Both the position numbers and the translations under genes were made by a program. A stretch of DNA of 64,000 nt. Source: AP-15 sp963700185. GTDB taxonomy: Bacteria > Pseudomonadota > Alphaproteobacteria > ATCC43930 > CGMCC-115725. The notes under the pieces are model-generated. The model had not been told where the DNA came from and did no database searches. It worked only from the letters and a program-made list of their open reading frames with translations. This document shows positions 11,282-19,142 of this stretch, piece by piece; the stretch's first letter is position 1; the number at the start of each line of letters is the position of its first letter. Where the stretch lies: NCBI GenBank assembly GCA_963700185.1, contig CAVOWP010000031.1, positions 124,001 to 188,000 on the forward strand, written 5' to 3'.

Positions 11282-11600
11282 GAGCCCGCTGAGCGCTCGC
11301 ACAATCCGTCAAGATTACCGAGAGATTGGTCACCGCCGCAATGTTCGCTTGATCAACCCGACAGCCGCAGGGCGGGAACCGGCATGCCATGGTGCGATTG
11401 CTGCCGGGGCGCCGTCGTTCAGTCTTGCGATTTGCCTCAAAAGCAAGTGCGCGAATGTCAAAGCTCAAAAGATGGGCACGTGGTTGGCCCCGTAGCCCAA
11501 CCACCAAGAGCGGGTCGGGCGCCCGGCTGACGCAACAGCCGTTGCCCCGCGCTACACTGCAATATAGTCTTGGCCCTCGCCCCGTTTCCGTTACCACGAG

Positions 11601-12959
11601 ATGCGGAGATCTTCGGTGACGCAAGACCGGACGCCAGATCGGACGAATGGGCCGCCCAGCCGCTGGGAGCAGCTCACACGGACCGGCGCCGGGACGCCGA
11701 TGGGCGATCTGCTGCGCCGCTATTGGTGGCCGATCGCCGGCGCCAGCGAGCTCGACCGGCCGGGCACCAAGCCGGTGCGGCTGTTGGGCGAAGACATCGT
11801 GCTTTACAAGGATCTCGGCGGGCGCTGGGGCCTCGTCGACCGGCATTGCCGGCATCGCCGCGCCGATCTCAGCTATGGCTATGTCGAGGCGCACGGATTG
11901 CGCTGCAATTACCACGGCTGGCTCTATGACGAGGCGGGTCGCTGCCTCGCGCAACCCTATGAGGATGTGGCGCATCCCGACGCGCGTCTCAGGGACGCGG
12001 TCCGTATCAAGGCCTACCCGGTGGCCGAATTGGGCGGCCTCATCTGGGCGTATCTCGGGCCGGAGCCGCGGCCCTTGGTGCCGGATTGGGAATTCTTCTC
12101 GTGGCCGAACGGTTTCCGCCAGATCGTCAAGGCCGAGATCCCGTGCAACTGGTTCCAGTGCCAGGAGAACTCGATCGACCCGGTGCATTTCGAATGGACC
12201 CATTCGAACTGGAGCGTGCGGCTGAACGGCAGGACGGGCCCTTACGCGCCGCGCCACGTCAAGGTCGATTTCAGCGAATTCGAGTACGGCTTCCAGTACA
12301 AACGCATCCGCGTCGACACCAGCGAGCACGACGAGCTGTGGACGATCGGCCGCGTCTGCCTGTGGCCGAATGCTCTCTTCACCGGCAATCACATCGAATA
12401 CCGCGTGCCGATCGACGACGAGAACACGCTCAGCATCAACTGGACCTTCAGCCGCGTGCCGAAAGAGCGCGAGCCCTATGTGCAGAACCGGATCCCGACC
12501 TGGCAGGGGCCGATCGCCGACGAAAAGACCGGGCGCTGGATTACCAGCCACGTGATGAACCAGGATTTCGTGACCTGGGTGGGTCAAGGGCGCATCGCCG
12601 ACCGCAGCCGGGAGTATCTCGGGCCGAGCGACGGCGGCATCGTCATGATCCGCCGCCGCTTTCTGCGCGACCTCGACGCAGTCGCGCGGGGCGAAGACCC
12701 CAAGGCGGTGATCCGCGACCCGGCGCGAAACCGGGAGATCCGCCTGCCGGTCGCCGACCGCCGACCGCTGACCGATGGCCTGACGCGCGCCGAGATGCTG
12801 AGTGATCCGCTCAGCCGGCGCGGCCTCGAAGGCTACATCTTTCAGACCGGCCAGCCGCCGGAAGTGCGGGACGCATTCCTCGCCGCGATGGGCTTCAACG
12901 GAGCGGAATTTGCGCCGCCCGACGACCTCTTCGACCTGCTCGCCCCTGCGCCGCGCTGA
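11601..12959 (+). CDS. Rieske non-heme iron oxygenase, alpha-subunit type (phthalate-dioxygenase-like)
   Basis: A 452-residue ring-hydroxylating-type oxygenase. The Rieske [2Fe-2S] ligands are Cys83-x-His85 and Cys102-x2-His105 (CRH...CNYH). The mononuclear iron site is in NSIDPVHFEWTH (Asp193, His196, His201). Such enzymes take electrons from a separate reductase, and none is encoded nearby. Substrate unknown; family members act on aromatic acids or demethylate. A GTG at 11616 is an alternative start. Confidence 0.9.
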   Translation: MRRSSVTQDRTPDRTNGPPSRWEQLTRTGAGTPMGDLLRRYWWPIAGASELDRPGTKPVRLLGEDIVLYKDLGGRWGLVDRHCRHRRADLSYGYVEAHGLRCNYHGWLYDEAGRCLAQPYEDVAHPDARLRDAVRIKAYPVAELGGLIWAYLGPEPRPLVPDWEFFSWPNGFRQIVKAEIPCNWFQCQENSIDPVHFEWTHSNWSVRLNGRTGPYAPRHVKVDFSEFEYGFQYKRIRVDTSEHDELWTIGRVCLWPNALFTGNHIEYRVPIDDENTLSINWTFSRVPKEREPYVQNRIPTWQGPIADEKTGRWITSHVMNQDFVTWVGQGRIADRSREYLGPSDGGIVMIRRRFLRDLDAVARGEDPKAVIRDPARNREIRLPVADRRPLTDGLTRAEMLSDPLSRRGLEGYIFQTGQPPEVRDAFLAAMGFNGAEFAPPDDLFDLLAPAPR

Positions 12960-12970
12960 GGTGAACTCTG

Positions 12971-13399
12971 CTATTTTTGCCAGACGAAATCATAGCTGCA
13001 GGAATTGCTTTTCTGGCGTGCCCGTGCCGTGCCGGCGCCGTCGACATTGCCGCCGACGCTGATCTCGAACGGCCGGTAGCCGCCGCCGCTACTGGGCGGC
13101 CCGACCAATCGCATCGCCAACTCGCCCTGCGGCCCGACCCTTCCTTTGAGCTTGCTGCCTGTGGCGGTCGTGTAATGCGCCTGACCCCCAAAAATGGTGA
13201 GCGGCCCCGCTCTGCGGTTCGGACATTGGCCCATCTGCCCTCCCCTCGTCACGTAAGTATCATCGACTCTCGCCGAAGAGACAAACCGATAGGTACCGTC
13301 AAATGACGCTCCGGGGACCGAAGACGGAGTTTGCGCAACCGCCGCACCAAGCAAACCGAAAAACCCGACGATCCCCAGCAATGCAATCTGCCTTCGCAT
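12971..13399 (-). CDS. Small secreted protein of unknown function
   Basis: About 142 residues. The N terminus MRRQIALLGIVGFFGLLGAA followed by VAQT looks like a signal peptide, so export to the periplasm is likely. The mature part contains two spaced Cys residues (QCPNRR and SNSCSYDF) that may form a disulfide and ends in a short aromatic tail. ATG 13399 is chosen because it starts the signal peptide; an upstream in-frame start at 13432 is less likely. It is convergent with the Rieske gene. No family recognised. Confidence 0.7.
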   Translation of the reverse strand: MRRQIALLGIVGFFGLLGAAVAQTPSSVPGASFDGTYRFVSSARVDDTYVTRGGQMGQCPNRRAGPLTIFGGQAHYTTATGSKLKGRVGPQGELAMRLVGPPSSGGGYRPFEISVGGNVDGAGTARARQKSNSCSYDFVWQK

Positions 13400-13612
13400 G
13401 GGCCTGCCCTCCCCTTCCCGCATCGCAATCACATTGATACGTCATTACCCTATTGGTCAATCTGGTCAATTCGAGCGAAATGCCAGTGGGACGTGACCGA
13501 GGCGCGGCAATGAAGGGATAGTCCTCGGCACTCACGATCGCATGATGCGACCCTCCGGCCTCGCGACGCTCGGCGTCGAATAAACCGCGGCTGGCTCCAC
13601 CGTTTACCCCCG

Positions 13613-14470
13613 CTACGGCGAAGGCCCCGGCTGCGGGCCCATGCGCAGGCGATTATGCTCGATCGCGAAAATGTGGCTGTAGAGGGTCGCGGTCCATTGC
13701 TTACCCTCCATCGTCATCTCGAGGTAACGCAGCGCCTCGCCAATATAGCGCTCGACCTTGTTCCAATAGAATTGCGGATAGTGGTCGACCAGGTCGGCAG
13801 GACTGCGATAGCCGAGCTTCTCGTGAACGCCGGTTTCGGCGAATTCGTAGTAGAGCGCGTTGAGCTTGCACGGGTAGAGCGGATCGCCCAATTGGCCAAT
13901 TAGATCGCCGGCCCTCACCAACGCCGCTTCCGTATCGGTAGCGGCGTGGTCTTCGTCCTCCGGCACGGGGAAGCGCGTGAGCTCGATGGCCCTGGCGATG
14001 CGCTCTTCATCGATGTAGGGAACGGGCGCGAAGCGCTCGCGGACCACGATCTTCCCCCGTTCCACGTGATAGGGGGTCAGGAAGGCGTCGGAGGCGCCGC
14101 GCGGCGGCGTAACCGTATTGCCGGCGGCATCGATCACGAAATGCTCGGCCGTGTCGCCGGCGCACACGCCCCGCACATATCCGATGTCGTGGGCCAGCGC
14201 CGCCAAAATCGTGTGGCCCCAATCGATGGGCGTGACCACCCGCTCGAGGCGACGCCCGCGCAAGATGTCCTGCACGCAAAGGGTCACGAGCGCCGTGTGC
14301 TGGCAGTCGTGGTAGAGCGCATCGCTGCTGCCGATGCGCTCGATGACGAGCCGGGCGGCTTCGTCCAGACCGGACGCAATGTGCGGTTCCTGGTCGCCGA
14401 AGATTCTGCGGTAGGTCTCGGCCAGGTTCCGACCCAACGCATCAGCCAGAAGGCTCGTCGGGTTCAGCAT
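13613..14470 (-). CDS. HD-domain metal-dependent phosphohydrolase
   Basis: About 285 residues. The HD signature is seen as YHDCQHT near residue 53 and HDIGYVRG near 98, with further His and Asp residues after it, as expected for a metal-dependent phosphohydrolase. ATG 14470 is preceded by GAGGAGG and preferred over 14509. Substrate unknown; such proteins act on nucleotides or cyclic nucleotides. It runs in the same direction as the methyltransferase gene, with a 126-base gap. Confidence 0.82.
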   Translation of the reverse strand: MLNPTSLLADALGRNLAETYRRIFGDQEPHIASGLDEAARLVIERIGSSDALYHDCQHTALVTLCVQDILRGRRLERVVTPIDWGHTILAALAHDIGYVRGVCAGDTAEHFVIDAAGNTVTPPRGASDAFLTPYHVERGKIVVRERFAPVPYIDEERIARAIELTRFPVPEDEDHAATDTEAALVRAGDLIGQLGDPLYPCKLNALYYEFAETGVHEKLGYRSPADLVDHYPQFYWNKVERYIGEALRYLEMTMEGKQWTATLYSHIFAIEHNRLRMGPQPGPSP

Positions 14471-14596
14471 GATCGCCTCCTCAAACGGCCGATGGGTTCG
14501 ACCGAGCATGCCAATTATGTTGGGTGAGGAAGGCGGATTTGGAGGCTAGGTTCTCGCCAGCCCTGGAGCTCGAGCTTCTGGTCGACGCGTCCGGGT

Positions 14597-15652
14597 CTAG
14601 AGCCGCGCCTCCAGGATCATGTTGAAGGGCGTCTCCGCGGCGCGCCGCACCGTGGCGAACCCGCCCGCCTTGATCACCTCGCGCAACTTTGCTTCGCCCG
14701 CCTGAGCGCCGAGGGCGGCGCCGACTTCCTGCGACAATGAGGTCGGAATGCAGACCATTGTCGATGCGGCGTAGTAAAGCCGACCGACCGGGTTCAGGTT
14801 CTGTTCGAGGCTATCGCCCGCGATCGGCTCGACGATCATCCACGAGCCATCCGGCTTCAGCGAGTTGCGGACATGGGCGGCGGCACCGGTCGGATCGCCC
14901 ATGTCGTGTAGACAGTCGAAGAAGGTCACGAGGTCCAACCCGGCCGCGGCAAAATCCTTTGCCGTGCCCACCTCGAAACACGCGTTCTCGGCCACGCCAT
15001 GTGCGGCTGCATGCGCGCGGGCCGCGTCGATCGAGCCTGGATGGAAGTCGTAGCCGATGAATTGCGAGTTCGGGAACGCCTTGGCCATCATTACGGTGGA
15101 CCAGCCGTGGCCGCATCCGACATCGGCCACCTTGGCGCCGCGGTTCAGCTTTTCCACCACCCCATCGAGAGCGGGGAGCCACGAACCGATCAGGTGGTTG
15201 TGGTAGCCCGGCCGGAAGAAACGGGCCACCGCGCAGAACATGCAGCCGCCCTGCTCGCCCCATTCGACCCCGCCGCCGGTCCGAAAGGCCTTCTCGACCT
15301 TTGGCTGATTGTCGAGCATCGCAGCCATCAGGTCGAAGCCGCCCAGCATGTAGACCGGGCTGTCTTGCTCCGCGAAGACCATGGCCTGCTCGTCGGGCAA
15401 CGCAAATTCCCCAGTGAGGGGATCATAGGAGAGGTAGTTCGAGGCCGCCTGATGCGAGAGCCACTCGCGTAGGTATCGCTCACTGACGCCGACCGCAGCA
15501 GCGAGCTGCGCGGCCGTCGTTGGCCCTTGGGAACGCAGAGCTTTGTAAAGCCCGAGCGAATCGCCGATCCGAACCATCGCGACGCTCGACGCGCCACCGA
15601 GGTCGGACAGCATCTGACCGATAAACTGGTGTAGCTTCGTCTGATCGACCAT
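14597..15652 (-). CDS. SAM-dependent class I methyltransferase with N-terminal winged-helix domain
   Basis: About 351 residues. The N-terminal part (GLYKALRSQGPTTAAQLA...) is the winged-helix dimerisation domain of O-methyltransferase-like enzymes. The SAM-binding motif VADVGCGHGWS lies near residue 180, with FFDCLHDMGDP further on. ATG 15652 follows GGAGG. It belongs to a widespread family of uncharacterised methyltransferases and shares a promoter region with a divergent Lrp-type regulator, which may control it. Confidence 0.87.
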   Translation of the reverse strand: MVDQTKLHQFIGQMLSDLGGASSVAMVRIGDSLGLYKALRSQGPTTAAQLAAAVGVSERYLREWLSHQAASNYLSYDPLTGEFALPDEQAMVFAEQDSPVYMLGGFDLMAAMLDNQPKVEKAFRTGGGVEWGEQGGCMFCAVARFFRPGYHNHLIGSWLPALDGVVEKLNRGAKVADVGCGHGWSTVMMAKAFPNSQFIGYDFHPGSIDAARAHAAAHGVAENACFEVGTAKDFAAAGLDLVTFFDCLHDMGDPTGAAAHVRNSLKPDGSWMIVEPIAGDSLEQNLNPVGRLYYAASTMVCIPTSLSQEVGAALGAQAGEAKLREVIKAGGFATVRRAAETPFNMILEARL

Positions 15653-15762
15653 ATTTGCCTCCATAATGCGGTTGCAGTGGAGCAGGCAGCGGCGAGTCGC
15701 TAACTGTCCATAATCATTTCGAGATGTTTTTATTTACTTGATATATATGGCCGGATTACTAT

Positions 15763-16305
15763 ATGCGCCAGCAAATTGAATTCGACGAACGGGCCCGGAC
15801 CATGTCCCTAGACCGAACAGATTTCGGCATTCTGACCCTATTGCAGAATAATGCGGGCCTCTCGAACAAACAGATCGCCGCCGCGGTCGGCTTGGCACCG
15901 TCGAGCGCCCATGAACGCTTGAAGCGCCTGCGCGACGACGGGGTGCTGCGCGGGTCGCACGCCGAAGTAGACCCGAAGGCGATGGGCATCGGGCTCGAGG
16001 CACTGTTCCTGATCGAGCTGGCGAAACATGACCGCGGCGCGGTGGACCGCTTCATGGCCGAAATCGTCGAGATCCCCGAGGTGCGCTCCGCGTTCCTGAT
16101 TACCGGACGCTACGATTTCATCGTGCACGTCGTCGCCCGCGACATGCAGCACCTGAAGGATCTGGCCCTCGACAGCTTCACGAACCGACCGGGAGTGACC
16201 CGCATCGAGACCTCGATCATCTACGAGGCCCGCGCCAGACACGAGCTACCGCGATTGCAGGAAGCGCCTGGGTTCGAAGCGCGGAAGCTCCGAAACGGGT
16301 CTTAG
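15763..16305 (+). CDS. Lrp/AsnC-family transcriptional regulator
   Basis: About 180 residues (167 if started at ATG 15802). N-terminal helix-turn-helix (LSNKQIAAAVGLAPSSAHER) and a C-terminal ligand-binding RAM domain (TGRYDFIVHVVARD). It is divergent from the methyltransferase gene across about 110 bases and may regulate it and itself. Effector unknown, commonly an amino acid. Confidence 0.92.
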   Translation: MRQQIEFDERARTMSLDRTDFGILTLLQNNAGLSNKQIAAAVGLAPSSAHERLKRLRDDGVLRGSHAEVDPKAMGIGLEALFLIELAKHDRGAVDRFMAEIVEIPEVRSAFLITGRYDFIVHVVARDMQHLKDLALDSFTNRPGVTRIETSIIYEARARHELPRLQEAPGFEARKLRNGS

Positions 16306-16321
16306 CCGATAGTCAGGAAGG

Positions 16322-16564
16322 ATGACGACGACAATGGAAAACCTGCTGCACCCGGGCCTTTCGGTGTGGCACGACCGCATAGAACCGCTCGGTCTGACGA
16401 TCACCGAGGCCGCAGAGGCGTTGGGCGTGACGCGGCAGACCCTCAACAATCTGGTCAACGGCAAGAGCGGCATTTCGGCGGAGATGGCGATCCGTCTCGA
16501 CAAGGCATTCGGCGGCGCCGCGGAAACGTGGCTCCGGCTGCAAATGGCGTACGACCTCGCGTAA
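16322..16564 (+). CDS. HigA-like XRE antitoxin, ended by a probable premature stop
   Basis: An 80-residue HigA-type protein: N-terminal HPG motif, helix-turn-helix LGVTRQTLNNLVNGKSGIS, and the tail TWLRLQMAYDLA typical of the family. The frame stays HigA-like after the TAA at 16562 (ARQHKADIDVK), where homologues have a Gln, so CAA to TAA is likely. No HigB toxin gene lies on either side. It is 17 bases downstream of the Lrp gene. Start may be 16334. Confidence 0.78.
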   Translation: MTTTMENLLHPGLSVWHDRIEPLGLTITEAAEALGVTRQTLNNLVNGKSGISAEMAIRLDKAFGGAAETWLRLQMAYDLA

Positions 16565-16689
16565 GCCCGCCAGCACAAAGCCGACATCGACGTCAAGCCA
16601 GAAGTCTCGGCGCAAGCTGCACGAACCGCACCCGTGACAGCGCCGGTATACTGGCAACCGGCTCAAGATCCCGATGGGATCACCGCTGA

Positions 16690-16905
16690 AGTGCGCGGTC
16701 GTCGGTCGGGTGGCTCATCATCGTCGCCCGGACGAAGAGGCTCGGCTCGAAGGCCTCGGTCGGGGCGGGCGCCGTCGCGGTCGAGATTGCGCCGCAATCG
16801 GCGTCCATGAAGACGTAGGAGCCGCATTGACTTGGTATAGACGCCGCTCGCCGATTCGAAACTCGAAGGTGCCGGCCTCGGTGACGGTCGGGCATTCGAT
16901 GCCGC
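16690..16905 (-). pseudogene. Internal fragment of a D-threonine-aldolase-like (DSD1) gene
   Basis: This stretch matches, with substitutions and small indels, the segment of the DSD1-family gene at about 26222-26440, in the same orientation. It carries neither start nor stop of the parent gene and its frame is broken. It ends where acpS begins and forms the left-hand partner of the fragment at 24977-25336. Confidence 0.85.
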
Positions 16906-17307
16906 CTATATCTTCGGCCTAGCTTCAAGAATGACGAATGCAAGCGCCATCGGCGGCTCGTCGGCCAGCGACAAATGTAAGGCAAATTCGTGGCCCTTCG
17001 GGATGAGCCTGCGGGCCCGCCGCAGCGCGCCGCCCGTCAGGCGCAAGAGCGGTCGACCCTTCGGTCCATTCAATATCTCGAAGTCTTGCCAGCCAACTCG
17101 TTCCGTGATGCCCGATCCGAGCGCTTTGGCGCAGGCTTCTTTGGCCGCGAAGCGCCTGGCAAAATAGGCGGCCGGCTCGGGCCGTTTCGCGGCTGCAGCC
17201 CGCTCAGCATCCGTGAACACTCGAGCCAGGAACCGGTCGCCCCGCCGCTCGATAGCGCTCGCGATCCGCTCCATGTCACAGCAATCCGTTCCGACGCCAA
17301 TGATCAT
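16906..17307 (-). CDS. acpS: Holo-[acyl-carrier-protein] synthase
   Basis: 133 residues, typical length. Mg/CoA-binding Asp8 in GVGTDCCDMERI and the FAAKEACAKALG motif (Glu57, Lys61) are intact. AcpS transfers 4'-phosphopantetheine from CoA to a carrier-protein Ser. The usual neighbours (pdxJ, lepB, rnc, era) are absent, so it is either relocated or an extra copy. It is divergent from an ACP-like gene, a possible substrate; the PKS of this window would also need a phosphopantetheinyl transferase. Confidence 0.93.
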   Translation of the reverse strand: MIIGVGTDCCDMERIASAIERRGDRFLARVFTDAERAAAAKRPEPAAYFARRFAAKEACAKALGSGITERVGWQDFEILNGPKGRPLLRLTGGALRRARRLIPKGHEFALHLSLADEPPMALAFVILEARPKI

Positions 17308-17348
17308 CGAACCATCAATCCAGGGTTACACACACCGGAGACATAAAA

Positions 17349-17391
17349 CCGGACAATAAATGTTTGATTTTCGGACATAGGTGGCTATATG
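17349..17391 (+). promoter_or_regulatory. Candidate promoter and operator of the ACP-XRE-protease operon
   Basis: TTGATT (17364-17369), a 16-base spacer and TATATG (17386-17391) form a sigma-70-like promoter ahead of the gene at 17414. Two CGGACA half-sites (in 17349-17355 and 17371-17377) lie 22 bases apart, two helical turns, overlapping the -35 region, which would suit autoregulation by the XRE protein. Inference from sequence only. Confidence 0.45.
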
Positions 17392-17413
17392 ATGGTCAAC
17401 GTCAGGAGCTGAC

Positions 17414-17758
17414 ATGGCCAGCACGACCGCGCCGATCACGCAGACCATCCCACCTTATCCGGCCACCGTCGTTGCGGCGGTGATGCAGGAAGAGTTGCTG
17501 CGCGCAGTACGGTCGCGCTTTCGGCGCAAAGGCCAGCCGCTCCTTATAGCCGATGACGAAGTAGTTCTCCTTACCATCGAAATCGACTCGCTCACCGTTG
17601 TCGAGCTGCTTTCGAACCTCGACGACATTCTGCCCTTCAAAGTGACGGAGTCCGTAGTCAAGGCGGGCGGATACGGTTCGATCGAAGCCGCCGTGAAACA
17701 TGTCGTGAGCCGGATAGAGACAAAGTGGAGCAAGTACCACAAAGGAGGGAAATCATGA
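17414..17758 (+). CDS. Acyl-carrier-protein-like small protein
   Basis: 114 residues. The C-terminal half has the carrier-protein pattern: EIDSLTVVELLSNLDD, with Ser59 of the DSL motif as the expected phosphopantetheine site, then a YGSIEAAVKHVV helix. The first 40 residues are an extra, basic segment (RSRFRRKG). It starts an operon: its TGA overlaps the XRE start in ATGA. CAGGAG precedes the start. It faces acpS across a 106-base gap, so modification by AcpS is plausible. Its role in an operon with proteases is unknown. Confidence 0.75.
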   Translation: MASTTAPITQTIPPYPATVVAAVMQEELLRAVRSRFRRKGQPLLIADDEVVLLTIEIDSLTVVELLSNLDDILPFKVTESVVKAGGYGSIEAAVKHVVSRIETKWSKYHKGGKS

Positions 17759-18123
17759 CGACGCCCAACCTTCCCGACAACGAGGCCGAACGACACCGTC
17801 TCGGCGAGAAGCTGCGCCAGGCCAGAGAATACTTGGGTTTTTCCCAAGATGAGGTCGCGACCTTCCTCAAAGTACCGCGAACCGCAATCACGAATATCGA
17901 GAGTGGCCAACGGAAAGTCGAGGCGCTTGAGTTGAAGCGACTCGCGGAACTCTATCGCCATCCTGTCGGCTATTTTACGGGCGAGGACGAAGCATCGGCC
18001 TCGCTACCCGCCGATGTGGCGCTTCTGGCGCGCCAAGCGGCCAAACTCTCGGTTAAGGATCGCGAGGAGCTCGGCCGCTTCGCCGAATTTCTTCAGGGAC
18101 GCGCAACATCAGGGGAGCAATGA
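17755..18123 (+). CDS. XRE-family helix-turn-helix regulator
   Basis: 122 residues; the HTH lies at about 17-70 (LRQAREYLGFSQDEVATFL ... ITNIESGQRKVE). AAAGGAGGG precedes ATG 17755. It overlaps the genes on both sides in ATGA, so it is translationally coupled. XRE plus ImmA/IrrE pairs are classic: the metalloprotease cleaves the repressor on a signal, derepressing the operon. That model is inferred here. Confidence 0.92.
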   Translation: MTTPNLPDNEAERHRLGEKLRQAREYLGFSQDEVATFLKVPRTAITNIESGQRKVEALELKRLAELYRHPVGYFTGEDEASASLPADVALLARQAAKLSVKDREELGRFAEFLQGRATSGEQ

Positions 18124-19142
18124 TGGCCGATTACGCCAGCGCGATCCGCAAGGCAACACTTGAAGCCACGCGGCTTCAGCGCGACCTTGGCATTCAGGCC
18201 AAGGTCGTGCGCGATGTTGGTCGCGTCGACGTTTACGACACGATCGCCCGGCTTCGTGTCCCTCTCATGTTCACCGGCCTCGACGGGCTACTCGGCGCCT
18301 ATTATCGCGAGCCGACCCCGGGCGTCCTCGTAACGACGAAACGGCCGCTTAATCAGCAGCGTTTCACGGCGGCGCATGAGCTCGGGCACCACCATTTGGG
18401 CCACACGCCGAGCCTGGATGACGAGAGCATCCTTCGACGCGCACCGTTCCTGGCACGCGCTGGCGACAACCTCCAGGAAGTAGAAGCGGAGGCTTTCGCT
18501 GCGGCATTCCTCTTGCCGCGCTGGCTACTCGATTGGCATTGCGAGCGGCAAGGCTGGACAGACACCGATCTTCACGATCCGGCCCTGGTTTATCAGCTTG
18601 CACTCAGGGTAGGCACCAGCTACGGAGCAACAGTCTGGACGCTGCACCGCTACGACGTCTTCGACCGTGCGACGGCGCGGTTGATGACCAACATCGAGCT
18701 AAAGAAGGTCAAGGAGAAGCTTCTGCGCGGATATTCCCCAGCGAATTTCCGCGGCGTTGATGTGTGGCTAGTCACGGAGCATGACGCCGATTTGCGCCTT
18801 TACGGGGGACCGAAAGATCTGTTCGTGGTCCAACTCCCCGAGCATAGCGGCGCGGGCTATATCTGGCAGGTCGAGTCAATAGACGGCGAGGCATTGGCGA
18901 TTGTCGCTGACGGGCGAGAGAACCTCGATGGGGAAAGCATCGGCGGCCCGACAATGCGACTAATCACGGTCGCAGCCCGCGACCGCCGCGACGGCGAATT
19001 GCGCCTCACCGAATGCCGCCCTTGGCAACCGGCCAACTCGCTCCAGACCTTCGCGGTCCAATATAATCTGACGGGAGCCGAGCAACAGGGCTGGTACAGA
19101 GACCAGCGTCAGCAGCATCGCCAAGCGCTTGAGGCCGCCTGA
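18120..19142 (+). CDS. ImmA/IrrE metalloprotease with C-terminal chagasin-like (I42) inhibitor domain
   Basis: 340 residues. The N-terminal domain has the zinc-protease motif AAHELGHHHLGH (HELGH at 86-90) and downstream acidic residues in EVEAEAFAAAFLLP, as in ImmA/IrrE proteins that cleave XRE repressors. Residues about 228-318 look like a chagasin/I42 cysteine-protease inhibitor: a GAGYIW loop (244-249) in place of NPTTGYxW, a central GG loop (275-276) and CRPW (299-302). These three loops are the ones that enter the active site of papain-like proteases. The next gene, starting at the base after the stop, encodes exactly such a protease. Fusion and context suggest a built-in inhibitor for the partner protease; that is inference. 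Confidence 0.85.
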   Translation: MMADYASAIRKATLEATRLQRDLGIQAKVVRDVGRVDVYDTIARLRVPLMFTGLDGLLGAYYREPTPGVLVTTKRPLNQQRFTAAHELGHHHLGHTPSLDDESILRRAPFLARAGDNLQEVEAEAFAAAFLLPRWLLDWHCERQGWTDTDLHDPALVYQLALRVGTSYGATVWTLHRYDVFDRATARLMTNIELKKVKEKLLRGYSPANFRGVDVWLVTEHDADLRLYGGPKDLFVVQLPEHSGAGYIWQVESIDGEALAIVADGRENLDGESIGGPTMRLITVAARDRRDGELRLTECRPWQPANSLQTFAVQYNLTGAEQQGWYRDQRQQHRQALEAA

